64,000 nucleotides of DNA from Sphingomonas sp. PP-CE-1A-559 (GCF_004340965.1 NZ_SLYA01000002.1:496001-560000); one strand, 5' to 3'. Shown: positions 27,360 through 35,381, counted from the first letter of the stretch. Translations and numbers: made by a program. The notes: a model not told the origin generated them from the letters alone.

Positions 27360-28861
27360 AGCGCCAACGCCTCGCAGACCTGGTTGTAGTCGCTGCCCGT
27401 GCGGGTTGGCATGACGATGCGGAGGAGGTCGTTGTCGAAATGAACCTCCAGCACCAGCGCCGCGTCGTCAACATCGCCGTCCATTATCCAGCCGGTTGCG
27501 TCCACGGCATGCCGCGCCAGCGTTGAGGCAACCGCCTCGATGTCGTTGACCGCGATCGTCTTGTCCCCGAAATCTGTTTCGGCGCTCGTCTCGCCCAGAC
27601 CGGCAAACAGCACGGAATTGGGCAAACGGATGGAGAGCTTGGTATCGTGGATCGACAAGCCAACCGATGCTGGAAAGGCCTTCGGCTCGCTGCGCTTAAG
27701 GTTCTTCTGTTTGTTCTCCAGCCGCTCGCGAGCAATGTAGCCCGCTACCTCCTCAAACGCCCTAGCAGGGGCTTGTAGGGGCTTCTCGGGGCAAGGCAGG
27801 GCTTGTGCCACCCGGTACGCGGCAGCGTCAGTAATCTCCGTCAGTTGGATCGGTCGCGGCACCGTGTCTGCGATCAGCGCGCCGCTGCTATCCAGTGTCC
27901 AATTGCTCAGCTTATCAAACTGGTCGGATACATATCGGGCATCAGCCGCATCGATCAGGAACGGCTTGTCGATGGGCAGTTCACCAACGTGACCTTCAAG
28001 CGTCATGCTCGCCCCTGGGAAGCTGTAAGCTTCCGATACGGCCTCAATGATCGCTGTGCGCTTGCCGCGCTTGGTCTGGTTGCGGATCAACAGGTTGCGC
28101 GGCTTGCCCTGCGTGGCATCCGGCGTGGTGTTGATGATGAGGTCGATGGCGCGAAAGAATGGGGCCAGCTTCTCGTTGCTTGCCACTACCGGCGCATCGA
28201 CCAAGCTGAGCAAGATAGGTTCCACCTTCGCGGGATCGCTGTGGATGACTTCAATGATCTGCGCACCGTTGCTGCCGTCGATCTTGGCCAGCACAAGCGC
28301 GAAACCTTCGGGCGCTTCGATGCCAGCGGGAAGGGTAACCGAAGCGGATGCTGGTTTGGCCATCAACGTCGCGAAGGCGTTCTGTACTGCGGTCTGGCGC
28401 CCCCGATTGCGGCTTGCTCGGCCCTTGCTGTTCTGTGCGTCCAAAGCCTCGCTGCGCCAGCCCTCAATTCCCTTTTCAGCAAGCCACGTGGGAAAGTCCT
28501 TGGGGTCAACGACTAATGAAGCCGCATACCCAAGTACCGTTGCGTATTGGCTGCGCGAACTGTCGTTGCCTTTGGCGGTGAAGGCCAGCTTCAACAAGCC
28601 AATGTATGGATTGGCTTTGGTGCGGGCGTTGTAGGCTACGTTGTGCTTTACCAGGAACTCTCGGGTAACATCAACGCCGGGTTGCGGCTGAATGGAAAGT
28701 AAAGCTTCCCCAAATTCGAAAACCTGGTGGAGCGCAGTGTGGAGAATTACTGACGCCTTTCCATTCAGGGTTTCAAACGACTTCGCGGTAGCTTCGACAA
28801 GCTGAAATTGTTTGTCGAGTTGGTCAAGTTGCCCCTTTAGCGAATTCGCAGTGATTTTCAC
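27356..28861 (-). CDS. Unknown 501-residue protein paired with the glycosylase-like gene
   Basis: I do not recognise a family. The N-terminal 130 residues are helical (LKGQLDQLDKQFQLVEATAKSFETLN...), residues 135-160 are Arg/Lys-rich and may bind nucleic acid (NSKGRASRNRGRQTAVQN), and the rest alternates strands and helices (ALVLAKIDGSNGAQIIEVIHSD; AALVLEVHFDNDLLRIVMP). The start is a GTG, and the gene is coupled to the OGG-like gene. No late box precedes it, so it is probably expressed early or constitutively. Confidence 0.7.
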   Translation of the reverse strand: MKITANSLKGQLDQLDKQFQLVEATAKSFETLNGKASVILHTALHQVFEFGEALLSIQPQPGVDVTREFLVKHNVAYNARTKANPYIGLLKLAFTAKGNDSSRSQYATVLGYAASLVVDPKDFPTWLAEKGIEGWRSEALDAQNSKGRASRNRGRQTAVQNAFATLMAKPASASVTLPAGIEAPEGFALVLAKIDGSNGAQIIEVIHSDPAKVEPILLSLVDAPVVASNEKLAPFFRAIDLIINTTPDATQGKPRNLLIRNQTKRGKRTAIIEAVSEAYSFPGASMTLEGHVGELPIDKPFLIDAADARYVSDQFDKLSNWTLDSSGALIADTVPRPIQLTEITDAAAYRVAQALPCPEKPLQAPARAFEEVAGYIARERLENKQKNLKRSEPKAFPASVGLSIHDTKLSIRLPNSVLFAGLGETSAETDFGDKTIAVNDIEAVASTLARHAVDATGWIMDGDVDDAALVLEVHFDNDLLRIVMPTRTGSDYNQVCEALAL

Positions 28862-28927
28862 GCTAACCCCGTTTCTCGATACGCCCTCGCGGGCAGTTTT
28901 CTTTAGTCTCTAAAAATCTGAGAGCGC

Positions 28928-30283
28928 ATGAGCCTTTCCACCGTCCCGGTTAAAACTCCGTTGAAAATGCGCCTCCACACTGAAGAGCGAGCAATCTATC
29001 TGCCCGCTATCAGCGAGAGCTGGGCAAGGATGGTCCACGTCGGCAGACCCATCGCTGGCCTGAGCATCACCGCTGCCGACCTCAACTTCCTCGATCCAAC
29101 GAACCGGCTATTTCGCTATCCCTATGCCCTCTACAGCGCTGGGCAGCACAACACGGCAGGTGCGGTCAAAGACGACATCGTGAGCAAGCGGGATCGGGAC
29201 GAAACGATCGTTCTTGGCGACAGTGGAGGCTTCCAGGTACAGACCACGGCTGGCTATTTCACGCCAGAGCGAGTGCTGAATAACATGCGGTGGATGGAAG
29301 CCGTTTCCGACTATTCCATGGTCCTAGATTTTCCCACAGGTGGCATTGCCAGCGGCAACATGGCCCCGCACGTTGCGCGGCTAACTGAGGAGGGATGGGA
29401 CCTACAGGCGCTTAACGATACCAACCGCCTGGGCATCGATTACAACGCATGCCTCGTTCAAACCAAACTTAACAACAATGCCTTCCAGAAAAATCATGCT
29501 CCAGGCGCGACCAAGTTCCTCAACGTGCTTCAAGGCCGGTCGGAAGCTGAAAGCCGCCACTGGTACGAGGCCGTCAAGCATTACCCGTTCACCGGCTGGG
29601 CCTTCGCCGGTCATCATCAAAACCGCTTCTCGCTGATCCTCGCCCGGTTGATCGATATGCGGGAGGACGGCTTGCTGGGGCAGGTCGAGTGGCTTCACGT
29701 CCTGGGCATCAGCACGTTGGAAATAGGCGTGCTGCTGACTGCTACGCTGCGCGCAGTGCGCCGCTACAATCCCAAGTTCCAAATCAGCTTCGACACTGCG
29801 AGCCCGTTCCTCCTTGCGGCCAATCAACGTCTGTTGGCGGGGGCGACGTTCGACAAGGAAGGATGGTCAACGCAAGCCATCGCGCCGAGCAGCTACGGTG
29901 CGAACCGCAACGGTGACAACCTGGGCGATCTGCTCATCGAGGAAATGGAAGGGAAGGGCGCAAACCGTCATCGCATCGTCTCTCGAACCGCTTTGTCCCG
30001 GCTGCTCACGCTGGGCAACCTGCGCAAGCCCGACAACTTGATGAGCAACGACGGCTACATGATGGCTACGCATCACAACATCGAGGCTTTGGCAGATGCC
30101 CATGACGTTGCGCATCAACGCATGTTCGATGATCCCATCATCCGCGATCCGTTAGCCGCGCCGCTATCAATCAAGACCATCGCCGTGATGATTGACCAGA
30201 TATTTGACATGCCCGCAGATGAGGCGCGGTCCAAGATCGTGGAGTGGAAGCCCTACTTGGACGCACTTAGGAAAAACGTCTGA
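28928..30283 (+). CDS. DpdA-like tRNA-guanine transglycosylase paralogue
   Basis: A 451-residue TIM-barrel protein with the substrate-binding GDSGGFQ at residues 97-103 (compare DSGGFQ of bacterial Tgt), an aspartate at 134 in MVLDFP, a GWAFAGHH segment in place of the GG(L)AVGE loop, LHVLGIS, and FDTASP at the position of the catalytic aspartate. The four-Cys/His zinc site of tRNA-modifying Tgt is not seen. These points suit DpdA, which exchanges guanine for a 7-deazaguanine base in DNA. No preQ0 synthesis genes are in view, so the base would come from the host or from genes outside the window. Confidence 0.72.
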   Translation: MSLSTVPVKTPLKMRLHTEERAIYLPAISESWARMVHVGRPIAGLSITAADLNFLDPTNRLFRYPYALYSAGQHNTAGAVKDDIVSKRDRDETIVLGDSGGFQVQTTAGYFTPERVLNNMRWMEAVSDYSMVLDFPTGGIASGNMAPHVARLTEEGWDLQALNDTNRLGIDYNACLVQTKLNNNAFQKNHAPGATKFLNVLQGRSEAESRHWYEAVKHYPFTGWAFAGHHQNRFSLILARLIDMREDGLLGQVEWLHVLGISTLEIGVLLTATLRAVRRYNPKFQISFDTASPFLLAANQRLLAGATFDKEGWSTQAIAPSSYGANRNGDNLGDLLIEEMEGKGANRHRIVSRTALSRLLTLGNLRKPDNLMSNDGYMMATHHNIEALADAHDVAHQRMFDDPIIRDPLAAPLSIKTIAVMIDQIFDMPADEARSKIVEWKPYLDALRKNV

Positions 30284-30320
30284 CAGGCATTTCTTATTCG
30301 CCCTCTGAGAGCGCTTCTTG

Positions 30321-30328
30321 TATAAATA
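30321..30328 (+). promoter_or_regulatory. T4-late-like box on the plus strand (TATAAATA)
   Basis: Exact TATAAATA followed by CAG, the same as the box of the capsid gene, but the only one I found on the plus strand. It lies 38 bases after the DpdA-like gene and points into the noncoding region. Confidence 0.6.
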
Positions 30329-30333
30329 CAGTT

Positions 30334-30441
30334 GTGAACGGTGGCCTGAATCGCTGATCACGGCGAGACACCCACTGTTCAATTTCAAACAGTTTAGGAC
30401 TCGCAGGATGCTTCAGGCCCATCTTGCGAGTCCTTTCTTTT
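30334..30441 (+). ncRNA. Candidate small phage RNA of about 107 nt
   Basis: Bounded by the TATAAATA box at 30321 and the terminator at 30397-30441. It contains a further hairpin (ACTGTT/AACAGT around 30374-30392) and no open frame of useful length. It may be a stand-alone small RNA, or the 5' part of a longer structured RNA if the terminator is read through. Confidence 0.45.
30397..30441 (+). terminator. Rho-independent terminator
   Basis: Stem GGACTCGCA/TGCGAGTCC, extended inward by GATG/CATC, with a short loop, followed by TTTCTTTT. It can end the DpdA-like transcript and the short RNA started at 30334. Confidence 0.75.
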
Positions 30442-30505
30442 GGACTCGGCTGTTTTCTTATAGCCCACTGATCCTGCCCAGCAATTTCCCAATGCGCCAC
30501 ACGGC

Positions 30506-31290
30506 ACCAAGAAGGCCTACGATCCGGGATTGATCCCATACACCCCAACCCGATCAAACGGGCGGATGAGCTGGTAGGCGGCGAACTGGAAGAAACGGCG
30601 TCCTCCCATCCGAGACCAACGCATGGCACCAGTATAAAAAACGCACCACCCGACAGGGGCCAGTAGGGTTTGCTGATTGAATTCAGCACCGCAAACGCGG
30701 GACAACCGACTGGTCGCTGGTAGGGTTTCAAAGGAGGATGCTCTGTCTGTTACCCGACACCATCCTATAACTCCTGCTGCCATTCGGACGGCTCCAGGAG
30801 ATACCGCTATTGGCACTGAACGTAAGGACTACGTTCATCCAGGAAGCCTGAACGCAAGTGCGACCGTTAACCCCGCAGCTCAAAGAGTTTCAGGTCCGAA
30901 GTGTGTAGAAACCTATACTGGAAATCTACTCATCGCTTTCCCCTACTACATGAGAAAGAGACGATACGACCATTCGCTGGTTGTTTGTTGTGTGGCTCAT
31001 GTAGTGGGGGGGAAGTGTGTATCTCCCTACCTGGAATGAGTTAATCATCAAGCAGTCATTCGCTGGTCTTCAAACCCATTGAACCAACTACGAAGCTTTA
31101 CACGCCGAGTGTTTGTCCGCTGAGTTTACGAAGCGAGTCAAACACGTAGGTGTAGGACAATGCGCCGCGTAGCAAGCATTCGTCCTCCTCGTTTATCCAA
31201 TACCGCTCTGCGCCATACCAATGGATTCCTACGAATGACGATCTAGGTCGAACTTATGGCTCGCGAGCTGGACTCCTGTATCGAGATAAA
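30506..31290 (+). ncRNA. Candidate large structured phage RNA (strand inferred)
   Basis: About 785 bases with at least ten stems: GCCTAC/GTAGGC (30515/30574); CCCG/CGGG; GTTTGC..GCAAAC enclosing GCTGA/TCAGC (30668-30696); AGGATG/CATCCT (30735/30761); TGAACGTA/TACGTTCA (30817-30837); a 15-bp stem 30940-30954/30996-31010 with one G-U; a three-tier stem TACAC-GTGTTTG-CGCT against AGCG-CAAACAC-GTGTA (31099-31154); GGAC.AATGC/GCATT.GTCC (31155-31185); GCCATA/TATGGC (31212-31260). Size, density and phage setting are like the GOLLD and ROOL classes, but I cannot assign a family. Direct repeats CATTCGCTGGT occur at 30971 and 31057. Confidence 0.5.
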
Positions 31291-31295
31291 GACGG

Positions 31296-31796
31296 TCATC
31301 CCTTAAGGCGATCCCAAGCGCCGTTGCCGCGGTATTGCTCCAGCCAACCGGAGCCAAGGTCTTCCAATCCCAGATGGCTGTAGTCAGGAAGGAAACGACG
31401 AAAGTCTGTGTCGTTGTGCGGCTTGCCGCCCTTACCGGGCTTTGCCAACCAAGCCCTATGGGCGCGGGTCAAAACGTCAGCGACGATTGGCGCAGGCACT
31501 ACAAAAACGGTCGGGTGGTCGCTGGCCTCGCGCCCGATATCTACGAAGCAATAAAACAAGTTCGGGCTCGCAAGCTGCTCATGCTTTTTACTCATGTGCC
31601 ACCCGCCGTCCGTGCCCAGGTTGCGCCGGGTCTTCACCTGAACGGCAAACGCCCGATCTCCGACATCGTCGGTTACGACGATATCGCAGTTGGGTACCCC
31701 TGCCGGCGCTAGAGCCGCGATCAAACCACGCCTAAGAAACTGGCTCATGACGAAGTGCTCGCCGGCAGCACCGGTTAGGCTTGTCGCGCTGACCAT
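31296..31796 (-). CDS. PD-(D/E)XK nuclease-like protein
   Basis: A 166-residue protein with a likely PD-(D/E)XK fold: GEHFVMSQFLRRGLIAAL as the first helix with its glutamate, CDIVV with the catalytic Asp, and FAVQVKT with the Q-x-K pair. The ATG at 31796 is chosen because GGGAGG lies 7 bases upstream; an upstream frame overlaps the TPR gene. It may be a restriction-like or repair nuclease carried as a moron. It is on the same strand as, and just after, the TPR/CFI-box gene. Confidence 0.7.
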   Translation of the reverse strand: MVSATSLTGAAGEHFVMSQFLRRGLIAALAPAGVPNCDIVVTDDVGDRAFAVQVKTRRNLGTDGGWHMSKKHEQLASPNLFYCFVDIGREASDHPTVFVVPAPIVADVLTRAHRAWLAKPGKGGKPHNDTDFRRFLPDYSHLGLEDLGSGWLEQYRGNGAWDRLKG

Positions 31797-31842
31797 CAGA
31801 CTGCCTCCCACTTCGTCGTGATGTGCGCCGCAAAAAGTAGAT

Positions 31843-32718
31843 TCAGCGCATTTTCCGCCGAGCAAAACGCGCGGCTGGCGCGACGATTACCCGATACGAA
31901 ATCCTTTTGAGCAGAGCACTCCGATCAATCGCAGCGGCGAAGAATGGTCCCACCCGATAATAGGCGCTTGCCAATGCCTTGCCGCCCGGCTGCTTACGGA
32001 GCCAAGCATCCCGAAACTGGCGCAGTAACACCACTTCAGGATGATCGAAATCGCCCATCGTGGCGGTCACAACAAAGCAAGCCTCGGCTTTTTTCTTCTC
32101 GATGGCGGGAGGGGCGTAATTAGGATCGCTAGCACGGATCGCTTCAACTGCCTGATCCATGCGCTCCCGGAGAAATTGCTCGTAGGTTGCCGAAATGCCC
32201 TGAGCAGCAGGCATATTCTGATTGAACTTATCTCGGTAGCTGTAGCCTTCTATATTGTCCTTACAGAAATGAACGATGTTATCGAGAGTGTTACGATCGT
32301 ACGGCGACCACTTTCGAACCTCTTCCAAGGCGTCAATCAACTGGGAAACCTGATTGAGATAGCCGGCCCAGATATTATCGAGAGAGACATACTCAACCAT
32401 GTGATCTCGGGCGAGCCCGTAGAGCGCAACCACGATGCGGTTCACTTCGGTTACTGCTTCCGCGGTAACGGCATCCCGTTGCGAGGGCTCCGCATTTGCG
32501 ATCGCGTGATTGAAAGCGATTGTCGCTTCGGCCAGCCGGATATTCACGAGCGTGGACTGCCACCCAGCTGCCTTACCCTTGCCCAGCCATGCTTCAGAAA
32601 TCGACGGGTCGATTTCGAGGACGCGATTAAAGTAGGAGTGAGCCTCCACGTTGTTGCCGCCAATCATCGCTGTCCGCGCCATCCCCATCAGATTGGCGAC
32701 ATTTCCGTCCATGCTCAT
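31843..32718 (-). CDS. TPR protein with CFI-box C-terminal domain
   Basis: A 291-residue protein. The N-terminus has a tetratricopeptide-like pair of helices (ANLMGMARTAMIGGNNVEAHSYFNRVLEIDPSISEAWLGKG). The C-terminal 80 residues begin CFVVTATMGDFDHPEVVLLRQFRDAWL and end in YYRVGPFFAAAI with a basic tail, matching the CFI-box domain (CFIATAAYGS...PEV..LR.FRD). That domain occurs in bacterial proteins of unknown role. It looks host-derived and not part of a virion, and is probably a lysogenic conversion gene together with the nuclease-like gene downstream. Confidence 0.75.
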   Translation of the reverse strand: MSMDGNVANLMGMARTAMIGGNNVEAHSYFNRVLEIDPSISEAWLGKGKAAGWQSTLVNIRLAEATIAFNHAIANAEPSQRDAVTAEAVTEVNRIVVALYGLARDHMVEYVSLDNIWAGYLNQVSQLIDALEEVRKWSPYDRNTLDNIVHFCKDNIEGYSYRDKFNQNMPAAQGISATYEQFLRERMDQAVEAIRASDPNYAPPAIEKKKAEACFVVTATMGDFDHPEVVLLRQFRDAWLRKQPGGKALASAYYRVGPFFAAAIDRSALLKRISYRVIVAPAARFARRKMR

Positions 32719-32862
32719 TTGCTTCCCCGTTTGGCCTGCTTTCCAACGCTTCTAGAAGGAAGGCCGGCAGCATTTCAATCGTCACGCCCGAACGGAGCCA
32801 AGGATAAGGCGGATAACGCATTATCTCGGTCTAATATCTTACGTAGCCGAAGCACAATTCCC

Positions 32863-32976
32863 TCAAGGCTGCGTCAAAGCCAGCAACTGCCTTAACACCT
32901 CCTCGATTTCCGGGGGCAGTTCACCCGTTGATACAAAGGCTCGCAGAAGGATCCGCTGCGCGTCCGCTTTCGTCAT
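32863..32976 (-). CDS. Small protein, 37 residues, end of lysis-like operon
   Basis: A frame reading MTKADAQRILLRAFVSTGEL and ending in LRQLLALTQP. Its ATG overlaps the stop of the upstream gene (ATGA), which supports translation by coupling. Function unknown. Confidence 0.5.
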   Translation of the reverse strand: MTKADAQRILLRAFVSTGELPPEIEEVLRQLLALTQP

Positions 32977-33434
32977 AGATCGCCGGTATCACCGGTCAGA
33001 GGCCTTTGACCTTCTGCCATGCGGATACGTTCTTTCATTCGCTTTAGATCAGCTTCTACGGCGTCCGCGCGGGCGTCCTGGCGGGCATTCTGCGTCCTAA
33101 TGTCGGATAGCTGCTGCGTAGCGGTGCCTTGCGTCTGCTGAAGGTCTGCGATGCTTTTTTGAAGCTGGTCCACGTTGGCGCTCATCTTCGTCACGGTCGT
33201 GTTCAAACCGTTGACGCTCGATCCCACCCAGCCAAACACGCCAAGCATGATGACGCCGATCAATACGACGATACCGCCAACGATTAGCTTTGTGACCCCA
33301 GCGTCACCGTCTCGATCCACCGCAGGAGCGACGACAGCGACGGGGGCGGGCGAGGGGTTCATCACCGCCATCATTTGAATGATCTCGCGGAGCGTGACCG
33401 GCTTTTCGTGGTTCTGGTTATTGCCGCTCATCAC
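32973..33434 (-). CDS. Membrane-anchored coiled-coil protein, lysis-module candidate
   Basis: A 153-residue protein with one central membrane helix (LIVGGIVVLIGVIMLGVFGWVG, about residues 50-72) followed by a coiled coil (LNTTVTKMSANVDQLQKSIADLQQTQ). This one-helix plus coiled-coil layout fits a spanin-like or holin-accessory protein. It overlaps the upstream holin candidate by four bases and the downstream small gene by four bases. Confidence 0.6.
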   Translation of the reverse strand: MMSGNNQNHEKPVTLREIIQMMAVMNPSPAPVAVVAPAVDRDGDAGVTKLIVGGIVVLIGVIMLGVFGWVGSSVNGLNTTVTKMSANVDQLQKSIADLQQTQGTATQQLSDIRTQNARQDARADAVEADLKRMKERIRMAEGQRPLTGDTGDL

Positions 33435-33676
33435 GCTGCCTCCACGGGTACGGGGTCCTGGGGGCCATTTGCCACCTTTACCGGCTGAGGTTGATCCGGC
33501 TGGGTCGTGCGGGGCTTAAACGTGCCCAGGACGCCGACGAGTCCGGTTGTCAGACCCCCAAAGCCTAGCGCTTCCGCATACTTTCCGTAGAAGGCCAATA
33601 CGGCGGCGATCGTCGCGAGGTAGCAGATCGCGGCGACCAGCACCGCAAACGCAACGAGGGTCTGACGCTCGCTCAC
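33431..33676 (-). CDS. Holin candidate, two-helix membrane protein
   Basis: An 81-residue protein with two membrane helices (about residues 7-29 and 37-53) and a Pro/Gln-rich hydrophilic tail, a layout common in class II holins. The GTG start overlaps the stop of the preceding 35-residue gene (GTGA). It would release the endolysin encoded at 25.8 kb. Confidence 0.6.
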   Translation of the reverse strand: MSERQTLVAFAVLVAAICYLATIAAVLAFYGKYAEALGFGGLTTGLVGVLGTFKPRTTQPDQPQPVKVANGPQDPVPVEAA

Positions 33677-33780
33677 TTACGCGTGGTCAACTTCTTGAGT
33701 ACGACGACGGTTACGACTTCGCGAGCGATGCCGCGAACCAGTTCCGACTTGAGTAGCTTTTTGAGTCCAGTTAATTTCAT
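33673..33780 (-). CDS. Small basic protein, 35 residues, first gene of lysis-like operon
   Basis: A frame reading MKLTGLKKLLKSELVRGIAR and ending in VVTVVVLKKLTTRK. It is amphipathic and basic. It is preceded by a late box and an AGAGGACGAT leader, and its stop overlaps the next start, so it is well supported despite its size. Confidence 0.6.
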   Translation of the reverse strand: MKLTGLKKLLKSELVRGIAREVVTVVVLKKLTTRK

Positions 33781-33823
33781 GCGATCGTCCTCTAGAGAGG
33801 CCCCCAAGGATGGCGTTCGCTAC

Positions 33824-33831
33824 TATTTAAC
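33824..33831 (-). promoter_or_regulatory. T4-late-like box before the lysis-like operon
   Basis: GTTAAATA followed by GTAG, about 43 bases upstream of the ATG at 33780. The leader contains a CTCTAGAG palindrome. Confidence 0.55.
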
Positions 33832-33845
33832 GTCAGACCGCCAGC

Positions 33846-35360
33846 TCACCCGTTGGACGTACTTTTCAAAAGCTTGGAAGACGCGCTGCTGATCGTCACG
33901 GCTTGCTTGGTGTCGCTGTTGGTGATTGTCAGTCGGTAGTCACGCGACAAGTCCCGATATGCCACGGCTGTGACAAGGTTTGAGAACACAGGATTTTGCG
34001 CCATTTCCGCGGTGTTCACTTCCGGTGGGAGTCCGGGGAAAAACATCTCCACTGGCTTACTGCCCGCACCAAATGTGTATGCGCCCGCGCCCACGGCATC
34101 CAGATCGAACATGAAGGCATTGGCCGCAATGTAGTCGGGCACGTCAGCGTAGGGTAACGAACCCATCTTGCTAAAGTCGATTGTTCCGTAGGCGTCCGTG
34201 CGTTCGGGAAAAACGGCCAGTCCCCAAATGAGCATGGGGGTTTTCAGCTTCTTGTTTCGCTTCGCGATCAGATCGTTGCGCTCTTGAACGTCGAATTTGT
34301 TCGCGGGGCCGAGGTAATTGTAAACGAAGTTCTCAATCAGGTAGCTGTCACCGGGCTTGTGCGGCGACGGCAGGTTGTTGGGGTTCATCGCGGCGAAGTT
34401 CTGGTAACGGTAGTCGTTGCTGGGGAATACGAGTTCGTTGATGTTGTCGCAGACGGCATCCTCAAAAATGAACGCGTTGGCACAGATGGGCAGTCCGCGC
34501 GAATGAGCGTAGTCCACGATGACGATCTGCTGCGCGCGAGTTACCTGATAGTCGAAACCGTACTCATCGAGAAAGATGCCATCGACGCCAATGTCATGCC
34601 ACTGGTCGATGCCCTCAATCTTCTGCGCGTTGGTCTGGCTGAAGCCCATTGGAACATAGCCGTAAACCTTAGTTCCCTTGGCCCGCACTCCCTTGATGAT
34701 CTGGACGGTTGAGGCATACACCTCCTGTGTGGGATGCTGATAGGTGTCTCCGCAAACCCAGATATCGTACTTGGAGATGGCCGCGATTATGGCATCCACG
34801 TTGTACAGGCCGTTGAGCGCGATGGGGTAGCCGTAATAGACGAACAGGCTGGTGATGGTGTTTGGTTTTGCGAGCGTGCTGCGGAGCGTGTCAAAGCGGA
34901 CGCGCTTCAACTTGCTGTTGTCCTCGCTATCGATCATCGCGACCTCATCCTGAACGGACGGCTTGTTCTTACTGGGCGCGCCCTCAATGGCCTGGACGAC
35001 ATTCTCGCTGTTTCCGTCGCCACCCTTGGGGCCAGCGGGACCAGCAGGGCCAGCCGGTCCAACACCAATGCGCGTTAGATCGCTGGCGACCTTCAACACG
35101 CTGAGGGTCTGCTTGGTCAAATCCAGGTTGTTTGCCGCGATCGGAGCCACGACGTAGCTGCGCGCATTGGCAGTGGGGCCGTTGTAGGGTTCCAGAAGGG
35201 TGATGCTAGTTGGGCTATTGATCGACGCGACGGGATAGAAGCCACCCGCGATGACAAGTGCCACTCCATCGTAAGATGGAATCCAGTTTGTGTTATTGCC
35301 CGTGACTGCCGTTGAGCCGGTAGTTACGTTGATCGTTCCTGCTGTTTCGAATATCGCCAT
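33846..35360 (-). CDS. Tail fibre/depolymerase-like protein, paralogue of the 799-residue fibre
   Basis: A 504-residue protein. Residues 1-100 form a beta-rich attachment domain, a short collagen-like run GVGPAGPAGPAGPKGGDG follows, then the TIM-barrel glycosidase-like domain with VFYYGYP-like and [13 protein letters not shown] motifs that is strongly alike to the 799-residue protein downstream. It lacks the latter's long C-terminal collagen and receptor parts. It starts directly behind a late box with leaderless spacing. Confidence 0.8.
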   Translation of the reverse strand: MAIFETAGTINVTTGSTAVTGNNTNWIPSYDGVALVIAGGFYPVASINSPTSITLLEPYNGPTANARSYVVAPIAANNLDLTKQTLSVLKVASDLTRIGVGPAGPAGPAGPKGGDGNSENVVQAIEGAPSKNKPSVQDEVAMIDSEDNSKLKRVRFDTLRSTLAKPNTITSLFVYYGYPIALNGLYNVDAIIAAISKYDIWVCGDTYQHPTQEVYASTVQIIKGVRAKGTKVYGYVPMGFSQTNAQKIEGIDQWHDIGVDGIFLDEYGFDYQVTRAQQIVIVDYAHSRGLPICANAFIFEDAVCDNINELVFPSNDYRYQNFAAMNPNNLPSPHKPGDSYLIENFVYNYLGPANKFDVQERNDLIAKRNKKLKTPMLIWGLAVFPERTDAYGTIDFSKMGSLPYADVPDYIAANAFMFDLDAVGAGAYTFGAGSKPVEMFFPGLPPEVNTAEMAQNPVFSNLVTAVAYRDLSRDYRLTITNSDTKQAVTISSASSKLLKSTSNG

Positions 35361-35364
35361 CCAC

Positions 35365-35372
35365 TATTTAAT
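35365..35372 (-). promoter_or_regulatory. T4-late-like box, leaderless spacing
   Basis: ATTAAATA followed by GTGG and then the ATG at 35360, a gap of four bases. Confidence 0.6.
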
Positions 35373-35381
35373 CGGACCAGC

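Larger units (their letters stand above)
30284..31295. other. 1-kb region without a credible protein gene
   Basis: Frames up to 145 codons exist on both strands but show no family features, no ribosome sites and low-complexity composition. The region instead holds a promoter-like box, a terminator and many nested inverted repeats, listed separately. Confidence 0.6.

Noticed and set aside
30677..31039. 120-codon plus-strand frame as a protein gene
   Set aside because: No ribosome site, no family features, and it crosses the strongest stems of the candidate RNA. The minus-strand frames at 30294-30816 fail in the same way.
30284..31295. Phage tRNA cluster
   Set aside because: I searched for cloverleafs with a GTTCRANNC T-arm and found none; the hairpins are of other shapes.
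32800..32830. Extra att-like copy, tgcgttatccgcc on the minus strand
   Set aside because: Only the eight central bases agree, with no arms and no unit boundary nearby. Probably chance.
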